DNA of 16,239 bases from UBA2128 sp964534955 (GTDB lineage: Bacteria; Fidelibacterota; Marinisomatia; Marinisomatales; UBA2128), in contig CAZHRR010000046.1 of the NCBI GenBank assembly GCA_964534955.1, positions 1-16,239 on the forward strand, given 5' to 3'. Position numbers and translations under genes: made by a program. The notes below the pieces were generated by a model, which saw only the letters and a program-made list of their open reading frames with translations, made no database searches and was not told the origin of the DNA. Below are positions 1 through 7,840 of this stretch, in pieces. Within the stretch, counting starts at the first letter, position 1. Every line of letters starts with the position of its first letter.

Positions 1-113
1 TGCCGGCGCCAGCGGTTTCGGAGAGCAATCCCTACTGCTTTCTTGGCTTTCTCCTGCCCAATTACGAAGCGATCCAACTCCGCCACAATCTGTCTCGGTG
101 TCAGGTCATCCAC
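1..113 (-). CDS. hslU: HslU, ATPase subunit of the HslUV protease (partial, N-terminus only)
   Basis: Only the first 37 codons are inside the window; the gene runs off the left edge. The reading frame gives VDDLTPRQIVAELDR followed by FVIGQEKAKKAVGIALRNRW, the highly conserved N-terminus of HslU (ClpY), which unfolds substrates with ATP and feeds them to HslV. The start is a GTG one base after the hslV TAA stop. A GGAG Shine-Dalgarno sits about 8-9 bases upstream, inside the end of hslV. The only nearby ATG is out of frame and meets a stop at once. The Walker motifs lie outside the window. The tight hslV-hslU spacing is the family's usual arrangement. Confidence 0.95.
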   Translation of the reverse strand, partial: MDDLTPRQIVAELDRFVIGQEKAKKAVGIALRNRWRR

Positions 114-114
114 G

Positions 115-651
115 TTACAGCTCCAGGATTGTCAGTTTATCGTTGGTGTAGATGCAGATGTCAGAGGCAATCTTCAGCGAACGCTTGACAATTTCTTTAG
201 GCGAATCAACCTTACAGCTTAACAGAGCTTCAGCCGCCGCCTGGGCATAGCCTGCACCGGAGCCGATGCCCACGATTGGACCATCAGGTTCCACCACATT
301 ACCGTCGCCGGAGACGATGTAGCTCTGCTTGTCACTCATTAACGCCAGGAGAGCATCGAGGTTACGGAGATACTTATCTGTCCGCCACTCCTTCGCCAGT
401 TCCACCACGGCGCGCTGGAATTGCCCGCCGTACTCATCCAGCTTCTCCTCAAACTTCTCAAATAGAGTGAAAGCATCGGCGGCGGCTCCCGCGAAGCCGC
501 CAAGAATCTTCGTCCTGGTAGAATCGAATTGCCGTACCTTCACCGCCTTCTGCTTAAGCTGCATGTCCCCCATTGTCACCTGACCGTCACCGCCCATGGA
601 GACTTTGCCTTTCATGCGAACGCCCAGGATGGTTGTAGAACGCACCTTCAC
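115..651 (-). CDS. hslV: HslV, peptidase subunit of the HslUV (ClpQY) protease
   Basis: This 178-residue protein matches HslV in length and along its full sequence. It forms the double-hexamer threonine protease chamber of the cytosolic ATP-dependent HslUV protease. After a short leader (MKVRS) come two threonines. Thr6 should become the N-terminal catalytic nucleophile after the leader is removed, because family members begin TTI. The conserved GGDGQV (20-25), GGFAGAAADAFTLFE and IGSGAGYAQAAAEAL motifs are all present, so the enzyme looks active. The start is a GTG that overlaps the hflC TGA stop (GTGA), with an AAAGGG Shine-Dalgarno within hflC, suggesting translational coupling. hslU follows after one base. 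Confidence 0.97.
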   Translation of the reverse strand: MKVRSTTILGVRMKGKVSMGGDGQVTMGDMQLKQKAVKVRQFDSTRTKILGGFAGAAADAFTLFEKFEEKLDEYGGQFQRAVVELAKEWRTDKYLRNLDALLALMSDKQSYIVSGDGNVVEPDGPIVGIGSGAGYAQAAAEALLSCKVDSPKEIVKRSLKIASDICIYTNDKLTILEL

Positions 652-1502
652 CTGCCGGTCCCTTTCAGCATATCCAGTAGATCAGAGTCAGTAGACAGGA
701 TGAGTGTGGTCTTCTTGTCCACTACCTTTTCATAGGCCTCCAGAGTCCGGATGAACTCGTAGAACTTGGGGTCAGACTGGAATGCTTTGGCGTAAATTTC
801 CACCGCTTTGGCATCTCCCTCGCCACGAAGTATCTGGGATTCCTTGTAGGCATCAGCAAGAATGATCGTTTTCTGCTTGTCTGTTTCAGCCCGAATCTCA
901 AGCGCCTTCTCCTCACCTTCAGAACGGTACTGCTTTGCCTTCCGCTGGCGTTCAGCCCGCATACGGTCGAACACAGCCCGTTCATTCTCCTTGGAAAGGT
1001 CAGCACGCTTAATCCGCACATCGATGATCTCTATACCGTATTCTGCCAACTTTCCCTGAGTCTCTTCCGACACTGTTTCCATAATCTTAACCCGACGCTT
1101 GTCTACGATTTCGCTCAGTACGTGCTTTCCAAGCTCTACCCGCAGTTCCGAATAGACAATGGGGTCAATCCGGCTGAGTGCGCCGTTGAGTGTCCGTACA
1201 GAACGGTAGAACAACAGTGGATCAGCGATCCGCCACCGGGCATAGTTATCCACTTCCAGCTTCTTTTTGTCCGAAGTGATAATTGCCTGGGGCTCCACGT
1301 CATATTCCAGGATACGCTTCTCAAACTTGATGACTGTCCGCCACGGCAGCTTAAAGTGCAGCCCGGCTGAGCTAACCGTTTCTCCTATTGGTCGCCCGAA
1401 TTCTAGGATAATCGCCTGCTCCGTCTCATCTACCGTGTAGAGGGAGAACCAGAGAAACAGTGCAATCAGTACAGTTAATACTATTAAAACAACATTCTTC
1501 AT
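648..1502 (-). CDS. hflC: HflC, SPFH/prohibitin-family membrane protease modulator
   Basis: This 284-residue protein has one N-terminal membrane segment (about residues 3-20), an SPFH/band-7 domain beginning near TVDETEQAIILEFGRP, and a long charged alanine/glutamate-rich coiled coil (about 175-235). That is the layout of HflC. In characterised bacteria HflK and HflC form a cage around the membrane protease FtsH and modulate its access to substrates. No ftsH is in this window. The ATG start overlaps the hflK stop (ATGA), so the pair is probably translationally coupled. Its own stop overlaps the hslV start. HflC was chosen over HflK because it lacks the longer cytoplasmic N-terminus and is the second gene of the pair. 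Confidence 0.95.
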   Translation of the reverse strand: MKNVVLIVLTVLIALFLWFSLYTVDETEQAIILEFGRPIGETVSSAGLHFKLPWRTVIKFEKRILEYDVEPQAIITSDKKKLEVDNYARWRIADPLLFYRSVRTLNGALSRIDPIVYSELRVELGKHVLSEIVDKRRVKIMETVSEETQGKLAEYGIEIIDVRIKRADLSKENERAVFDRMRAERQRKAKQYRSEGEEKALEIRAETDKQKTIILADAYKESQILRGEGDAKAVEIYAKAFQSDPKFYEFIRTLEAYEKVVDKKTTLILSTDSDLLDMLKGTGR

Positions 1503-2449
1503 TTTTTACCTCCCAGAGACGCAGCTCCTTTCATTTTGTCCAACGGCAGAATGTTCAAGAGACTTCCGGATTCCTCGTCAATAATGTACTTTTCGATTCC
1601 GGGTAGTATCTTCTCCATTGTCTCTAAGTAAAGCCTTGTCTCAGTGATATCCTTAGCTTTCTTGTACTCGGTGAGAACAGAGAGGAACTTATCAGCATCA
1701 CCTTCCGCTTTCCTAATTCGTTCAGCTTTGTACGCTTCCGCTCCCCGAATCATCTGCTGTCCTTCACCCCGCGCCTTTGGAATGAGGTCATTTTGGTATC
1801 CTTTCGCTTCGTTGATCAACTGCTCCTTCTCCTCCTTGGCGCTCTGTACATCTTTGAAGGCATGATCAACCTCCCGGGGCGGATTCACGTCCTGAAGCTG
1901 TACTTGTCGAACATCAATACCGCACTTGTAATTATCCAGCATCGTCTGGAGCTCAAGCTGAATTTCAGCCATAATCTCAGCTTTCTTTTCAGTCAGCGGG
2001 GCGTCAATAGGATGGCTTCCCACGACCTGTCGCAGAGCCGACTCAGTAGCATCTTTTATAACCTCCGGGACATTATGGACATTGAAGAGATACGCCGCCG
2101 CATCCTTGATCTTGTATTGGATGCGAACTTCCACCAGAATGATATTCTCATCTCCAGTGAGCATCTTGGCTTCTGCAGAAATTGTTCCCACAGAGATTTC
2201 CTTCACTTCTGTCACCTTCGGCCTGTCCAACTTTTCTATGGGATAGGGCAATTTGAAATGGAGCCCGCTCCCTTCAGTCCGGACCCACTCGCCAAACCGG
2301 CGAATGACTCCTTCCTCGTCTGGTCCTACAGTATAAAAGGAAGTCAGCGCTACCCAGATCACAATCAGTATGAGAATCAGGGCAAACTTCCCGATCCTAA
2401 ACTCAGGGATCTTGACCTCCTTGTCACCTACCATTATTGTTTGTGCCAT
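1499..2449 (-). CDS. hflK: HflK, SPFH/prohibitin-family membrane protease modulator
   Basis: This 316-residue protein has a short N-terminal cytoplasmic tail, a single membrane segment at about residues 21-40, then an SPFH domain with the HflK-type signature (FYTVGPDEEGVIRRFGEWV, GLHFKLPYPIE) and a C-terminal coiled coil. It is the partner of HflC in the FtsH-modulating complex. It lacks the long Gly/Gln-rich N-terminal extension seen in many proteobacterial HflK proteins. The ATG is preceded by a strong AGGAG six bases upstream. It begins 34 bp after the rpoN stop, a gap small enough for one transcript, and overlaps hflC by the ATGA quartet. Confidence 0.95.
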   Translation of the reverse strand: MAQTIMVGDKEVKIPEFRIGKFALILILIVIWVALTSFYTVGPDEEGVIRRFGEWVRTEGSGLHFKLPYPIEKLDRPKVTEVKEISVGTISAEAKMLTGDENIILVEVRIQYKIKDAAAYLFNVHNVPEVIKDATESALRQVVGSHPIDAPLTEKKAEIMAEIQLELQTMLDNYKCGIDVRQVQLQDVNPPREVDHAFKDVQSAKEEKEQLINEAKGYQNDLIPKARGEGQQMIRGAEAYKAERIRKAEGDADKFLSVLTEYKKAKDITETRLYLETMEKILPGIEKYIIDEESGSLLNILPLDKMKGAASLGGKK

Positions 2450-2483
2450 AACTATCTCCTTTTCGTGTATTACATCATGGAAA

Positions 2484-3836
2484 CTACAATTCTCTTCGCA
2501 GCCTCGCCACCGAAATGCTCAACTGCTCACGATATTTCGCCACGGTTCGCCGGGCAATAGGATATCCCTTGCCTGCCATAATCTCCGCTAGTTTATCATC
2601 TGAATATGGGTGACGTTTGTCTTCATTCTCAACAACCTTTTTCAGCTCTTCCTTAACGATCCGGGTTGACACTTCCTCCCCATCACTGGTGGTCATTCCT
2701 TCTGTGAAAAAATGCTTTAGTTCGAAGGTACCCCACGGAGTTTGGACATATTTGCCTCGTGTCACTCGGCTAACTGTGGAAATATCCATATCGATTCGCT
2801 CCGCCACATCCTTGAGTACCATAGGTTTCAGGGCTGAAGTATCTCCCATAAAGAAATCCGGCTGCAGATCCATGATCGAATTCATTACCTTCATCATTGT
2901 CATCTGCCTCTGCTGAACCGCCTGGAGAAACCATTTGGCAGTTTCCATCTTCTGCCGCAAGAACTGTTTCGTCTTGGCATCGGTTTCGTTACCACTTATG
3001 AGCATATTCCGATAGACTGGTGAAATCTGGAGATCAGGAAGATTCGAATCGTTCACAGTGATGACTAATTCTCCATCCACCTCCTCGATAATCAGGTCAG
3101 GCAGGATGTAATCTGCTACAGAGGTGGGAGAACCTTCGCCCGGCTTGGGATTCAAGTGAGAAATCACCTCCATGGCTTCGTTCAGTTCCTCCTGCGAACA
3201 GCCCAGGTTCTGCTTTAGTTTCTCAAATCGGCGGTTGGCAAAGTCATCAAAGTACCCAGCGACAATTCTCATCGGAAGGCCATTCTTGCCCATCACCTCA
3301 AGCTGTGCAGTCAGACATTCCTGCAGGTTTCTGGCGCCAATTCCCGGAGGTGTAAGATGCTGAATTAAATACAGTATTCGTTCAATATCTTCTTCGGATA
3401 CACCTAACCTGTCAACCAGTATTTCAACATCCGTGGCCAGATACCCTTTCTCATCAACATTCCAAGCAATCTTCTCCGCGATCAGCCGATCTTCCTCGGG
3501 AATATCCAGCAGATTGATTTGATCAAAGAGATGATCAATGGGATCGAGAATAGCGGGCAGAGGCATATCCGGCCGATCATCAGGCTTGCTCCGGTGTGTG
3601 CGGACCGGTTCGTATTCATAGTCTTCCCAATCAATCTCCAACTCCTCATTCTCTTCCCTGGTATTCTCCTCAGGTTCTTCAGTGTTCTCCGTCAACTCCA
3701 GTAGAGGGTTTTCCGCTAATTCTTCTTCAATTCGACCCTCGAGAGCCAGTACATTGAGCTGTAGAAGGGCTGTCTGCAAAAGCTGCTGCGGTGAGAGCTT
3801 CAGTTTCTGTTCGAGTGATTGTCTTAGTTCAGGCAT
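2484..3836 (-). CDS. rpoN: RNA polymerase sigma-54 factor
   Basis: This 450-residue protein has the complete sigma-54 architecture. Residues 1-50 are a Gln/Leu-rich activator-interacting region I (LRQSLEQKLKLSPQQLLQTA). Residues about 55-105 are an acidic region II. A core-binding domain follows, then a helix-turn-helix near 340-370 (KDVAERIDMDISTVSRVTRG) and the diagnostic RpoN box ARRTVAKYRE (428-437), which reads the -24 promoter element. Sigma-54 works only with ATP-driven enhancer-binding activators, none of which is encoded here. The gene lies in the classic position just downstream of lptB, but 176 bp separate it from lptB and that gap contains a small repeat element. A weak AAGTGA precedes the ATG. 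A sigma-54-type promoter stands at the head of this same operon. Confidence 0.97.
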   Translation of the reverse strand: MPELRQSLEQKLKLSPQQLLQTALLQLNVLALEGRIEEELAENPLLELTENTEEPEENTREENEELEIDWEDYEYEPVRTHRSKPDDRPDMPLPAILDPIDHLFDQINLLDIPEEDRLIAEKIAWNVDEKGYLATDVEILVDRLGVSEEDIERILYLIQHLTPPGIGARNLQECLTAQLEVMGKNGLPMRIVAGYFDDFANRRFEKLKQNLGCSQEELNEAMEVISHLNPKPGEGSPTSVADYILPDLIIEEVDGELVITVNDSNLPDLQISPVYRNMLISGNETDAKTKQFLRQKMETAKWFLQAVQQRQMTMMKVMNSIMDLQPDFFMGDTSALKPMVLKDVAERIDMDISTVSRVTRGKYVQTPWGTFELKHFFTEGMTTSDGEEVSTRIVKEELKKVVENEDKRHPYSDDKLAEIMAGKGYPIARRTVAKYREQLSISVARLRREL

Positions 3837-4012
3837 GTCACTTCATTTATTGCCAACAAGACACGAATATGGGGAGGATGGAGTAATGCCTGCCCTGTAG
3901 GGAGCTTGCGACCGTACAGGGGAGTAATGGATCGTTGGAATAATATACCACCATTCACTACTCACCACTTCCTTCATTCTACTCTTTGTTAATTGTGTCA
4001 CATTATTCATGA
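3837..4012. other. lptB-rpoN intergenic region
   Basis: This 176 bp is the only sizeable gap in the operon. It contains a small inverted-repeat element flanked by a 9-bp direct repeat (described separately). The remaining sequence is a simple CACTACTCACCACTTCC-like stretch and AT-rich DNA next to the lptB stop. A TATATT hexamer on the minus strand near 3943-3948 could be a -10 element for rpoN, but no convincing -35 partner was found. No strong terminator is seen, so read-through from lptB into rpoN is plausible. Confidence 0.5.
3880..3929. repeat. Small inverted-repeat element with 9-bp flanking direct repeats
   Basis: GGAGTAATG occurs at 3880-3888 and again at 3921-3929, flanking a 32-bp core. 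The core carries the perfect inverted repeat CCCTGTA (3893-3899) / TACAGGG (3915-3921), whose last base overlaps the right flank, around a 15-base loop. Flanking direct repeats around a hairpin resemble the footprint of a tiny non-autonomous insertion with target-site duplication. A repeat expansion or a regulatory hairpin in the rpoN leader are alternatives. Confidence 0.5.
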
Positions 4013-4759
4013 TTAATTGAGTCTGAATTTTTTACCCAGGTAGAGTTTTCTCGCCTCAGGGTCGTCTGCCAGAGAATCCGCTGTCCCGGACATCAGAATT
4101 CGTCCATCATAGAGGAGATAAGCCCTGTCGGTTACTGACAGGGTTTCCCTCACATTGTGATCGGTGATGAGGACACCGATATCTCGATCCTTGAGAGAAC
4201 GGATGATCCCCTGAATATCCTCCACTGCGATAGGATCAATTCCTGAAAAAGGTTCATCCAGAAGAATAAAATCCGGTTCCATCACCAATGCTCGACTGAT
4301 TTCAGCACGGCGTCGCTCGCCTCCAGACAAATTGTACCCTTTCGACTTCCGGATAGAAGTGATTGTCAAATCTTCCAGAATCTTCTCAAGTTTTTCTTTC
4401 TGTTCCGCCTTGGACAGTTTTGTTATTTCCAGTACCAGCCGGAGATTGTCTTCCACACTCAACCTGCTGAAGATTGACGGTTCCTGAGCCAGATAGCTGA
4501 TTCCCTTCCGTGCTCGCCTGTACATGGGAAGACCCGTTATATCTTCCTCGCCCAGGAAAATATATCCTTTGTTCGGCTGGATCATGCCGGTGATCATATA
4601 AAAAGTCGTTGTCTTGCCAGCACCGTTAGGTCCAAGAAGACCAACAATCTCACCCTTCTTTAATTCTAAACTCACTCCGTTTACTACGACCTTCTTTCCG
4701 TAGCGCTTCCTGAGGTCCCTCGCACTCAGCATTACACTGTTGGACTCTTGATCACTCAT
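4013..4759 (-). CDS. lptB: LptB, ATPase of the LPS export ABC transporter
   Basis: This 248-residue ABC ATPase has all its motifs intact: Walker A GPNGAGKTT (43-51), Q-loop Gln92, signature LSGGE (144-148), Walker B ILLDEP with catalytic Glu169, and switch His201. Length and sequence (LGPNGAGKTTTFYMITG, ERRRAEISRAL, DHNVRETL) are those of LptB, the cytoplasmic motor that with LptF/LptG lifts LPS from the inner membrane into the Lpt bridge. Its ATG overlaps the stop of the lptC-like gene by 8 bases and is preceded by AGGAAAT. Position between lptC and rpoN agrees with the order known from many Gram-negative bacteria, apart from the absence of lptA. Confidence 0.96.
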   Translation of the reverse strand: MSDQESNSVMLSARDLRKRYGKKVVVNGVSLELKKGEIVGLLGPNGAGKTTTFYMITGMIQPNKGYIFLGEEDITGLPMYRRARKGISYLAQEPSIFSRLSVEDNLRLVLEITKLSKAEQKEKLEKILEDLTITSIRKSKGYNLSGGERRRAEISRALVMEPDFILLDEPFSGIDPIAVEDIQGIIRSLKDRDIGVLITDHNVRETLSVTDRAYLLYDGRILMSGTADSLADDPEARKLYLGKKFRLN

Positions 4760-5492
4760 ATTTCCTGTCCGTTACACCCCAAGTCTGATGAATCTTCCAG
4801 TGAGTCAGGTCAGCATTAGACTGGAAGCCGATGCCGTTCAGAGTATCATTGTTCTCCGTAATGAGCATAACCGTGTCGTCAGTCGTGATGAGTGAATCAG
4901 TGCTGTTCCACATGAGAGAATCAGTGAAAAGGGTAACACCGCTGTCAGAAACAACCACCACATTTCCAATAGCAAGCATAGAGTCTTTTTTTGTGTCGCC
5001 GTACACGTATGCCATCTCTGACTTTAAGTTCGACATATGCCGTTCCTCAGTAGAATAAAGGTCAGAGTCAACTTTCTCATCCAGAATAGCCGTATTGATT
5101 TTCTTCTTAAAATCGGTATTAGCTGTTCTCTGTATTTCTTTCAACTGTTCTACTGATGCAATGCGTAGATCAACATTACCTGTATAATCACCAAACCTGC
5201 TGCTCAATTCTTCCACTGCTTCTTCTCTTTCGATGGGAGAGGCGTTGGTGTTTTTCAGGATAGAGATGAGCTTATTAAATTCTCTTTTATCATCTTTTGC
5301 TTTCCCCTCATAATTCGAAAGATGACCTGACCTTATCACTGCACGCTTTTTCCCTTCACGCGTCATGATGATGGATACATTCCAACTCTCCTGATCGGGA
5401 ATGGAATTGCTTACCAGGGTTTTTTCTTCCACATTTTCACTGCATCCCAAAATGAGAATGGTGATTGTCAGAATTAACCATTTAAGTTTCAC
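4752..5492 (-). CDS. lptC: LptC-like LPS export lipoprotein with an internal helical insertion
   Basis: This 246-residue protein begins with a lipoprotein signal peptide: a charged start, a hydrophobic run, and lipobox ILGC with Cys17. It carries the LptC/OstA-type beta domain, seen in QESWNVSIIMTREGKKRAVIRS (about 35-56) and AIGNVVVVSDSGVTLFTDSLMW (about 174-195). LptC links the inner-membrane LptBFG complex to the periplasmic LPS bridge. Between residues about 64 and 141 lies a hydrophilic, probably alpha-helical segment that splits the beta domain and makes the protein longer than the usual ~190 residues. The start is a GTG overlapping the kdsD stop (GTGA). Gene context (kdsD before, lptB after) supports the LptC call. 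FCB-type LptC is a lipoprotein, unlike the membrane-anchored E. coli protein. Confidence 0.85.
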   Translation of the reverse strand: MKLKWLILTITILILGCSENVEEKTLVSNSIPDQESWNVSIIMTREGKKRAVIRSGHLSNYEGKAKDDKREFNKLISILKNTNASPIEREEAVEELSSRFGDYTGNVDLRIASVEQLKEIQRTANTDFKKKINTAILDEKVDSDLYSTEERHMSNLKSEMAYVYGDTKKDSMLAIGNVVVVSDSGVTLFTDSLMWNSTDSLITTDDTVMLITENNDTLNGIGFQSNADLTHWKIHQTWGVTDRKYE

Positions 5493-6478
5493 AATATGCC
5501 AGCCTTAAGGATATCATGGATATGGACAATACCTACAGGTTTCCTGTTGTTGGCTTCATCCTCATAGACAAATAAACTTGTGATGGAGTATTTCTCCATT
5601 ATTTCCAGACCGTTGATTGCGAGTGTATCCTGAGAGACCCACTTAGGATTGGGAGTCATAAGGAATTCAGCAGTTTCCTCAAGGATGGCATCGCTTTTTT
5701 CCAGTGCCCGGCGAATGTCACCATCAGTAATGATACCTGTCAAATTCCCATCGTCATCGAGTACGATAGCCACACCCAGCCGCTTCTCGCTCATGGTCAG
5801 CAGCGCACTTTTTACATCACTGTCTCTATCTACTATAGGAAGTTCATCACCGGAGTGCATGATCTCACTGACCGTCAACAGCAGCTGCTTGCCCAGCATA
5901 CCACCCGGATGAAGCAGCGCAAAGTCTTCCCGCTGGAAGCCGCGCTTTTCCAGAAGTGCCACAGCCAGAGCATCTCCCATAGCTAACATGGCAGTAGTAC
6001 TGGCGGTTGGCGCCAGATCAAGTGTGCACGCTTCCCTCTCCACACTGGTGTCAATCACTACATCCACAGTGGAGCTGACACTGCTTTCCCGTCTGCCGAC
6101 AAGACCAATGACAGAAACTCCCAGTCTCCGTATAGCCGGCATGAGCTGAAGCAGCTCGTGCGTCTCCCCGCTGTTAGAAACTGCCAATAGAATATCTTTA
6201 TCTGTGATCATACCGAGATCACCGTGAATCGCTTCACCCGGGTGAACAAACTGAGCAGGTGTTCCGGTACTTGCCAAGGTCGAAGCAATTTTTTGCGATA
6301 TAAGTCCGGATTTTCCCATACCAGAGACTATCACCCGTCCATCGCAATTGAAGATCAGTTCCACTGCCTGATCGAATCGTTCATCTATACGATTTGTCAA
6401 TTGGGAAACTGCATCCGCTTCAATACGGATTACTTCCCGTCCAACCTGAATATTTTTACCTACTTTCTTCTTGCTCAC
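5489..6478 (-). CDS. kdsD: D-arabinose 5-phosphate isomerase (KDO pathway, KdsD/KpsF)
   Basis: This 329-residue enzyme has the KdsD layout: an N-terminal SIS sugar-isomerase domain and a C-terminal CBS pair (about 205-262 and 270-329). It converts ribulose 5-phosphate to arabinose 5-phosphate, the first committed step to KDO. The visible SIS motifs are GMGKSG (53-58), HPGEAIHGDLG (79-89), SNSGET (101-106) and APTAST (156-161). HPGGMLG (190-196) links to the CBS domains, which in this family may sense nucleotides or sugar nucleotides. The start is a GTG overlapping the kdsC stop (GTGA). It sits between kdsC and lptC, as in other Gram-negative KDO/Lpt clusters. Confidence 0.96.
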   Translation of the reverse strand: MSKKKVGKNIQVGREVIRIEADAVSQLTNRIDERFDQAVELIFNCDGRVIVSGMGKSGLISQKIASTLASTGTPAQFVHPGEAIHGDLGMITDKDILLAVSNSGETHELLQLMPAIRRLGVSVIGLVGRRESSVSSTVDVVIDTSVEREACTLDLAPTASTTAMLAMGDALAVALLEKRGFQREDFALLHPGGMLGKQLLLTVSEIMHSGDELPIVDRDSDVKSALLTMSEKRLGVAIVLDDDGNLTGIITDGDIRRALEKSDAILEETAEFLMTPNPKWVSQDTLAINGLEIMEKYSITSLFVYEDEANNRKPVGIVHIHDILKAGIL

Positions 6479-7026
6479 AGTTCATTTCCCCTGATCTTAT
6501 CCCTCAGTATTAGAACCGTCGCTTCATATTCTCCTCTTGAATGCAAAACCACCTCTACAGCTTCCCTAAAGGCACCTTCTCCACCCCTTGCTTCGGTAAT
6601 CAACTTAGCAACAGATTTCACAGGCGCAACTGCATTGGCAACCGCAATGGGGAGCCCTACTCGTTCCATTACCTCAATATCAATTAGATCGTCACCGATG
6701 AAGACCGCTTCCTCATCCTCAAATCCATACTTCTCCTTCAGACGATCGTAAAGAGCTGCCTTGTTCAGTTCACCTTGATAGCAGTCATTTTCGAGACCCA
6801 GTTCCTTAGCTCTCGATTCTGTGGCAGGGGAGTACCGTCCCGAGACAATGGCTACCTTCATACCAGCCGCCTGAGCCAGAGCCACCCCAGCACCATCCAG
6901 TACCGAAAAGCGCTTGAATTCCGAGCCGTCATTCCCTTTGTAGATAGTACCGTCTGTAAAGACACCATCCACATCGGTCAAGATGATCTTGATTTTCTCA
7001 GCTGCTTTCTTCAATCGGTTATTCAA
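6475..7026 (-). CDS. kdsC: 3-deoxy-D-manno-octulosonate 8-phosphate phosphatase (KdsC)
   Basis: This 183-residue HAD-superfamily phosphatase releases KDO from KDO-8-phosphate. The catalytic set is complete: nucleophile Asp18 and acid/base Asp20 in LTDVDGVFTDG, Ser62 in IVSGR, Lys89, and Mg2+ ligands Asp112/Asp113 plus Asp116 in FIGDDLID. Length and the capless C1-type fold match KdsC. The C-terminal GGEGAFREAVEVVL is typical of its active-site-covering tail. The start is a TTG that overlaps the kdsA stop by 8 bases (TTGAATAA), with GAGG about 7 bases upstream. No better in-frame start precedes the DVDG motif. Confidence 0.96.
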   Translation of the reverse strand: MNNRLKKAAEKIKIILTDVDGVFTDGTIYKGNDGSEFKRFSVLDGAGVALAQAAGMKVAIVSGRYSPATESRAKELGLENDCYQGELNKAALYDRLKEKYGFEDEEAVFIGDDLIDIEVMERVGLPIAVANAVAPVKSVAKLITEARGGEGAFREAVEVVLHSRGEYEATVLILRDKIRGNEL

Positions 7027-7840
7027 CTGATTCCCTCACCACATAAAAAATATTTTTCAGAGTTGCCACAAGCCCTGCTGTTCTGTCCAGCGGCCATTGA
7101 GTGGATGCATCACTTTTTGCTCTGGTTACATCATCGTGGACTTCCATGAACACCGCATCACATCCCGCCGCCACAGCTGCCTTTGCCAGAGTGGGAATGA
7201 TCTCTCTGTCCCCACCGGTAATGTTACCGAGTCCACCAGGCTGTTGAGCGCTGTGAGTGGCGTCAAAAACCACAGGATATCCCGACTTCTTCATAACGTG
7301 AATCGCTCTCATATCCGCGATAAGGTTATTATAACCGAAGCTCGCTCCCCGTTCTGTCAGCAATATGTTTCTGTTGCCGGTAGATTCAATTTTCTCAATA
7401 ATCCTGGTGATATCGTGGGGAGCGATAAACTGTCCTTTCTTCACATTGATACACTTCCCAGTTTTACCCGCTGCTATCAGCAGATCCGTCTGCCGGCACA
7501 GGAACGCTGGAATTTGCAGGACGTCAGCAACCTCAGCGACAGGTACAGCCTGATCGGGAGAGTGAATATCAGTGAGGACTGGAATACCCACAGATTCTTT
7601 TACTTCTTGCAGAATCTCCAACCCATTTTCCATTCCTGGACCGCGGAATGAATCTACAGATGTCCGGTTGGCTTTATCGAAAGACGTCTTGAAGATGAAT
7701 GGAACACCCACCTCCAGCATGATTTCTTTCAGTGACGACGCCATCTTCAGCGAATGGTCTCGCGATTCAATGACACACGGGCCTGCAATTATTACAAGCT
7801 CACTGCTGCCAGCTTCAATATCGCCTATTTGTACAGTCAT
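7019..7840 (-). CDS. kdsA: 3-deoxy-8-phosphooctulonate (KDO-8-P) synthase, metal-dependent type
   Basis: This 273-residue enzyme condenses phosphoenolpyruvate with arabinose 5-phosphate to KDO-8-phosphate. Family hallmarks are AGPCVIES, KTSFDKANRTS, GQFIAPHD, LTERGASFGYNN and FDATHSAQQPGG. Cys22 in AGPC, with His196, Glu233 and Asp244, lines up at constant spacing with the metal ligands of the Aquifex enzyme (Cys11, His185, Glu222, Asp233, from memory). This indicates the metal-dependent class rather than the E. coli type, which has Asn at the Cys position. The ATG overlaps the pyrG stop (ATGA). It lies between pyrG and kdsC in the KDO part of the operon. Confidence 0.97.
   Translation of the reverse strand: MTVQIGDIEAGSSELVIIAGPCVIESRDHSLKMASSLKEIMLEVGVPFIFKTSFDKANRTSVDSFRGPGMENGLEILQEVKESVGIPVLTDIHSPDQAVPVAEVADVLQIPAFLCRQTDLLIAAGKTGKCINVKKGQFIAPHDITRIIEKIESTGNRNILLTERGASFGYNNLIADMRAIHVMKKSGYPVVFDATHSAQQPGGLGNITGGDREIIPTLAKAAVAAGCDAVFMEVHDDVTRAKSDASTQWPLDRTAGLVATLKNIFYVVRESVE

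Noticed and set aside
1793..2560. Long plus-strand open frame (255 codons) opposite hflK
   Set aside because: It lies fully antisense to the well-supported hflK and the end of rpoN; its translation is not protein-like, with no family motifs.
7097..7651. Plus-strand open frame (184 codons) opposite kdsA
   Set aside because: Antisense shadow of kdsA, whose catalytic and metal residues are all conserved.
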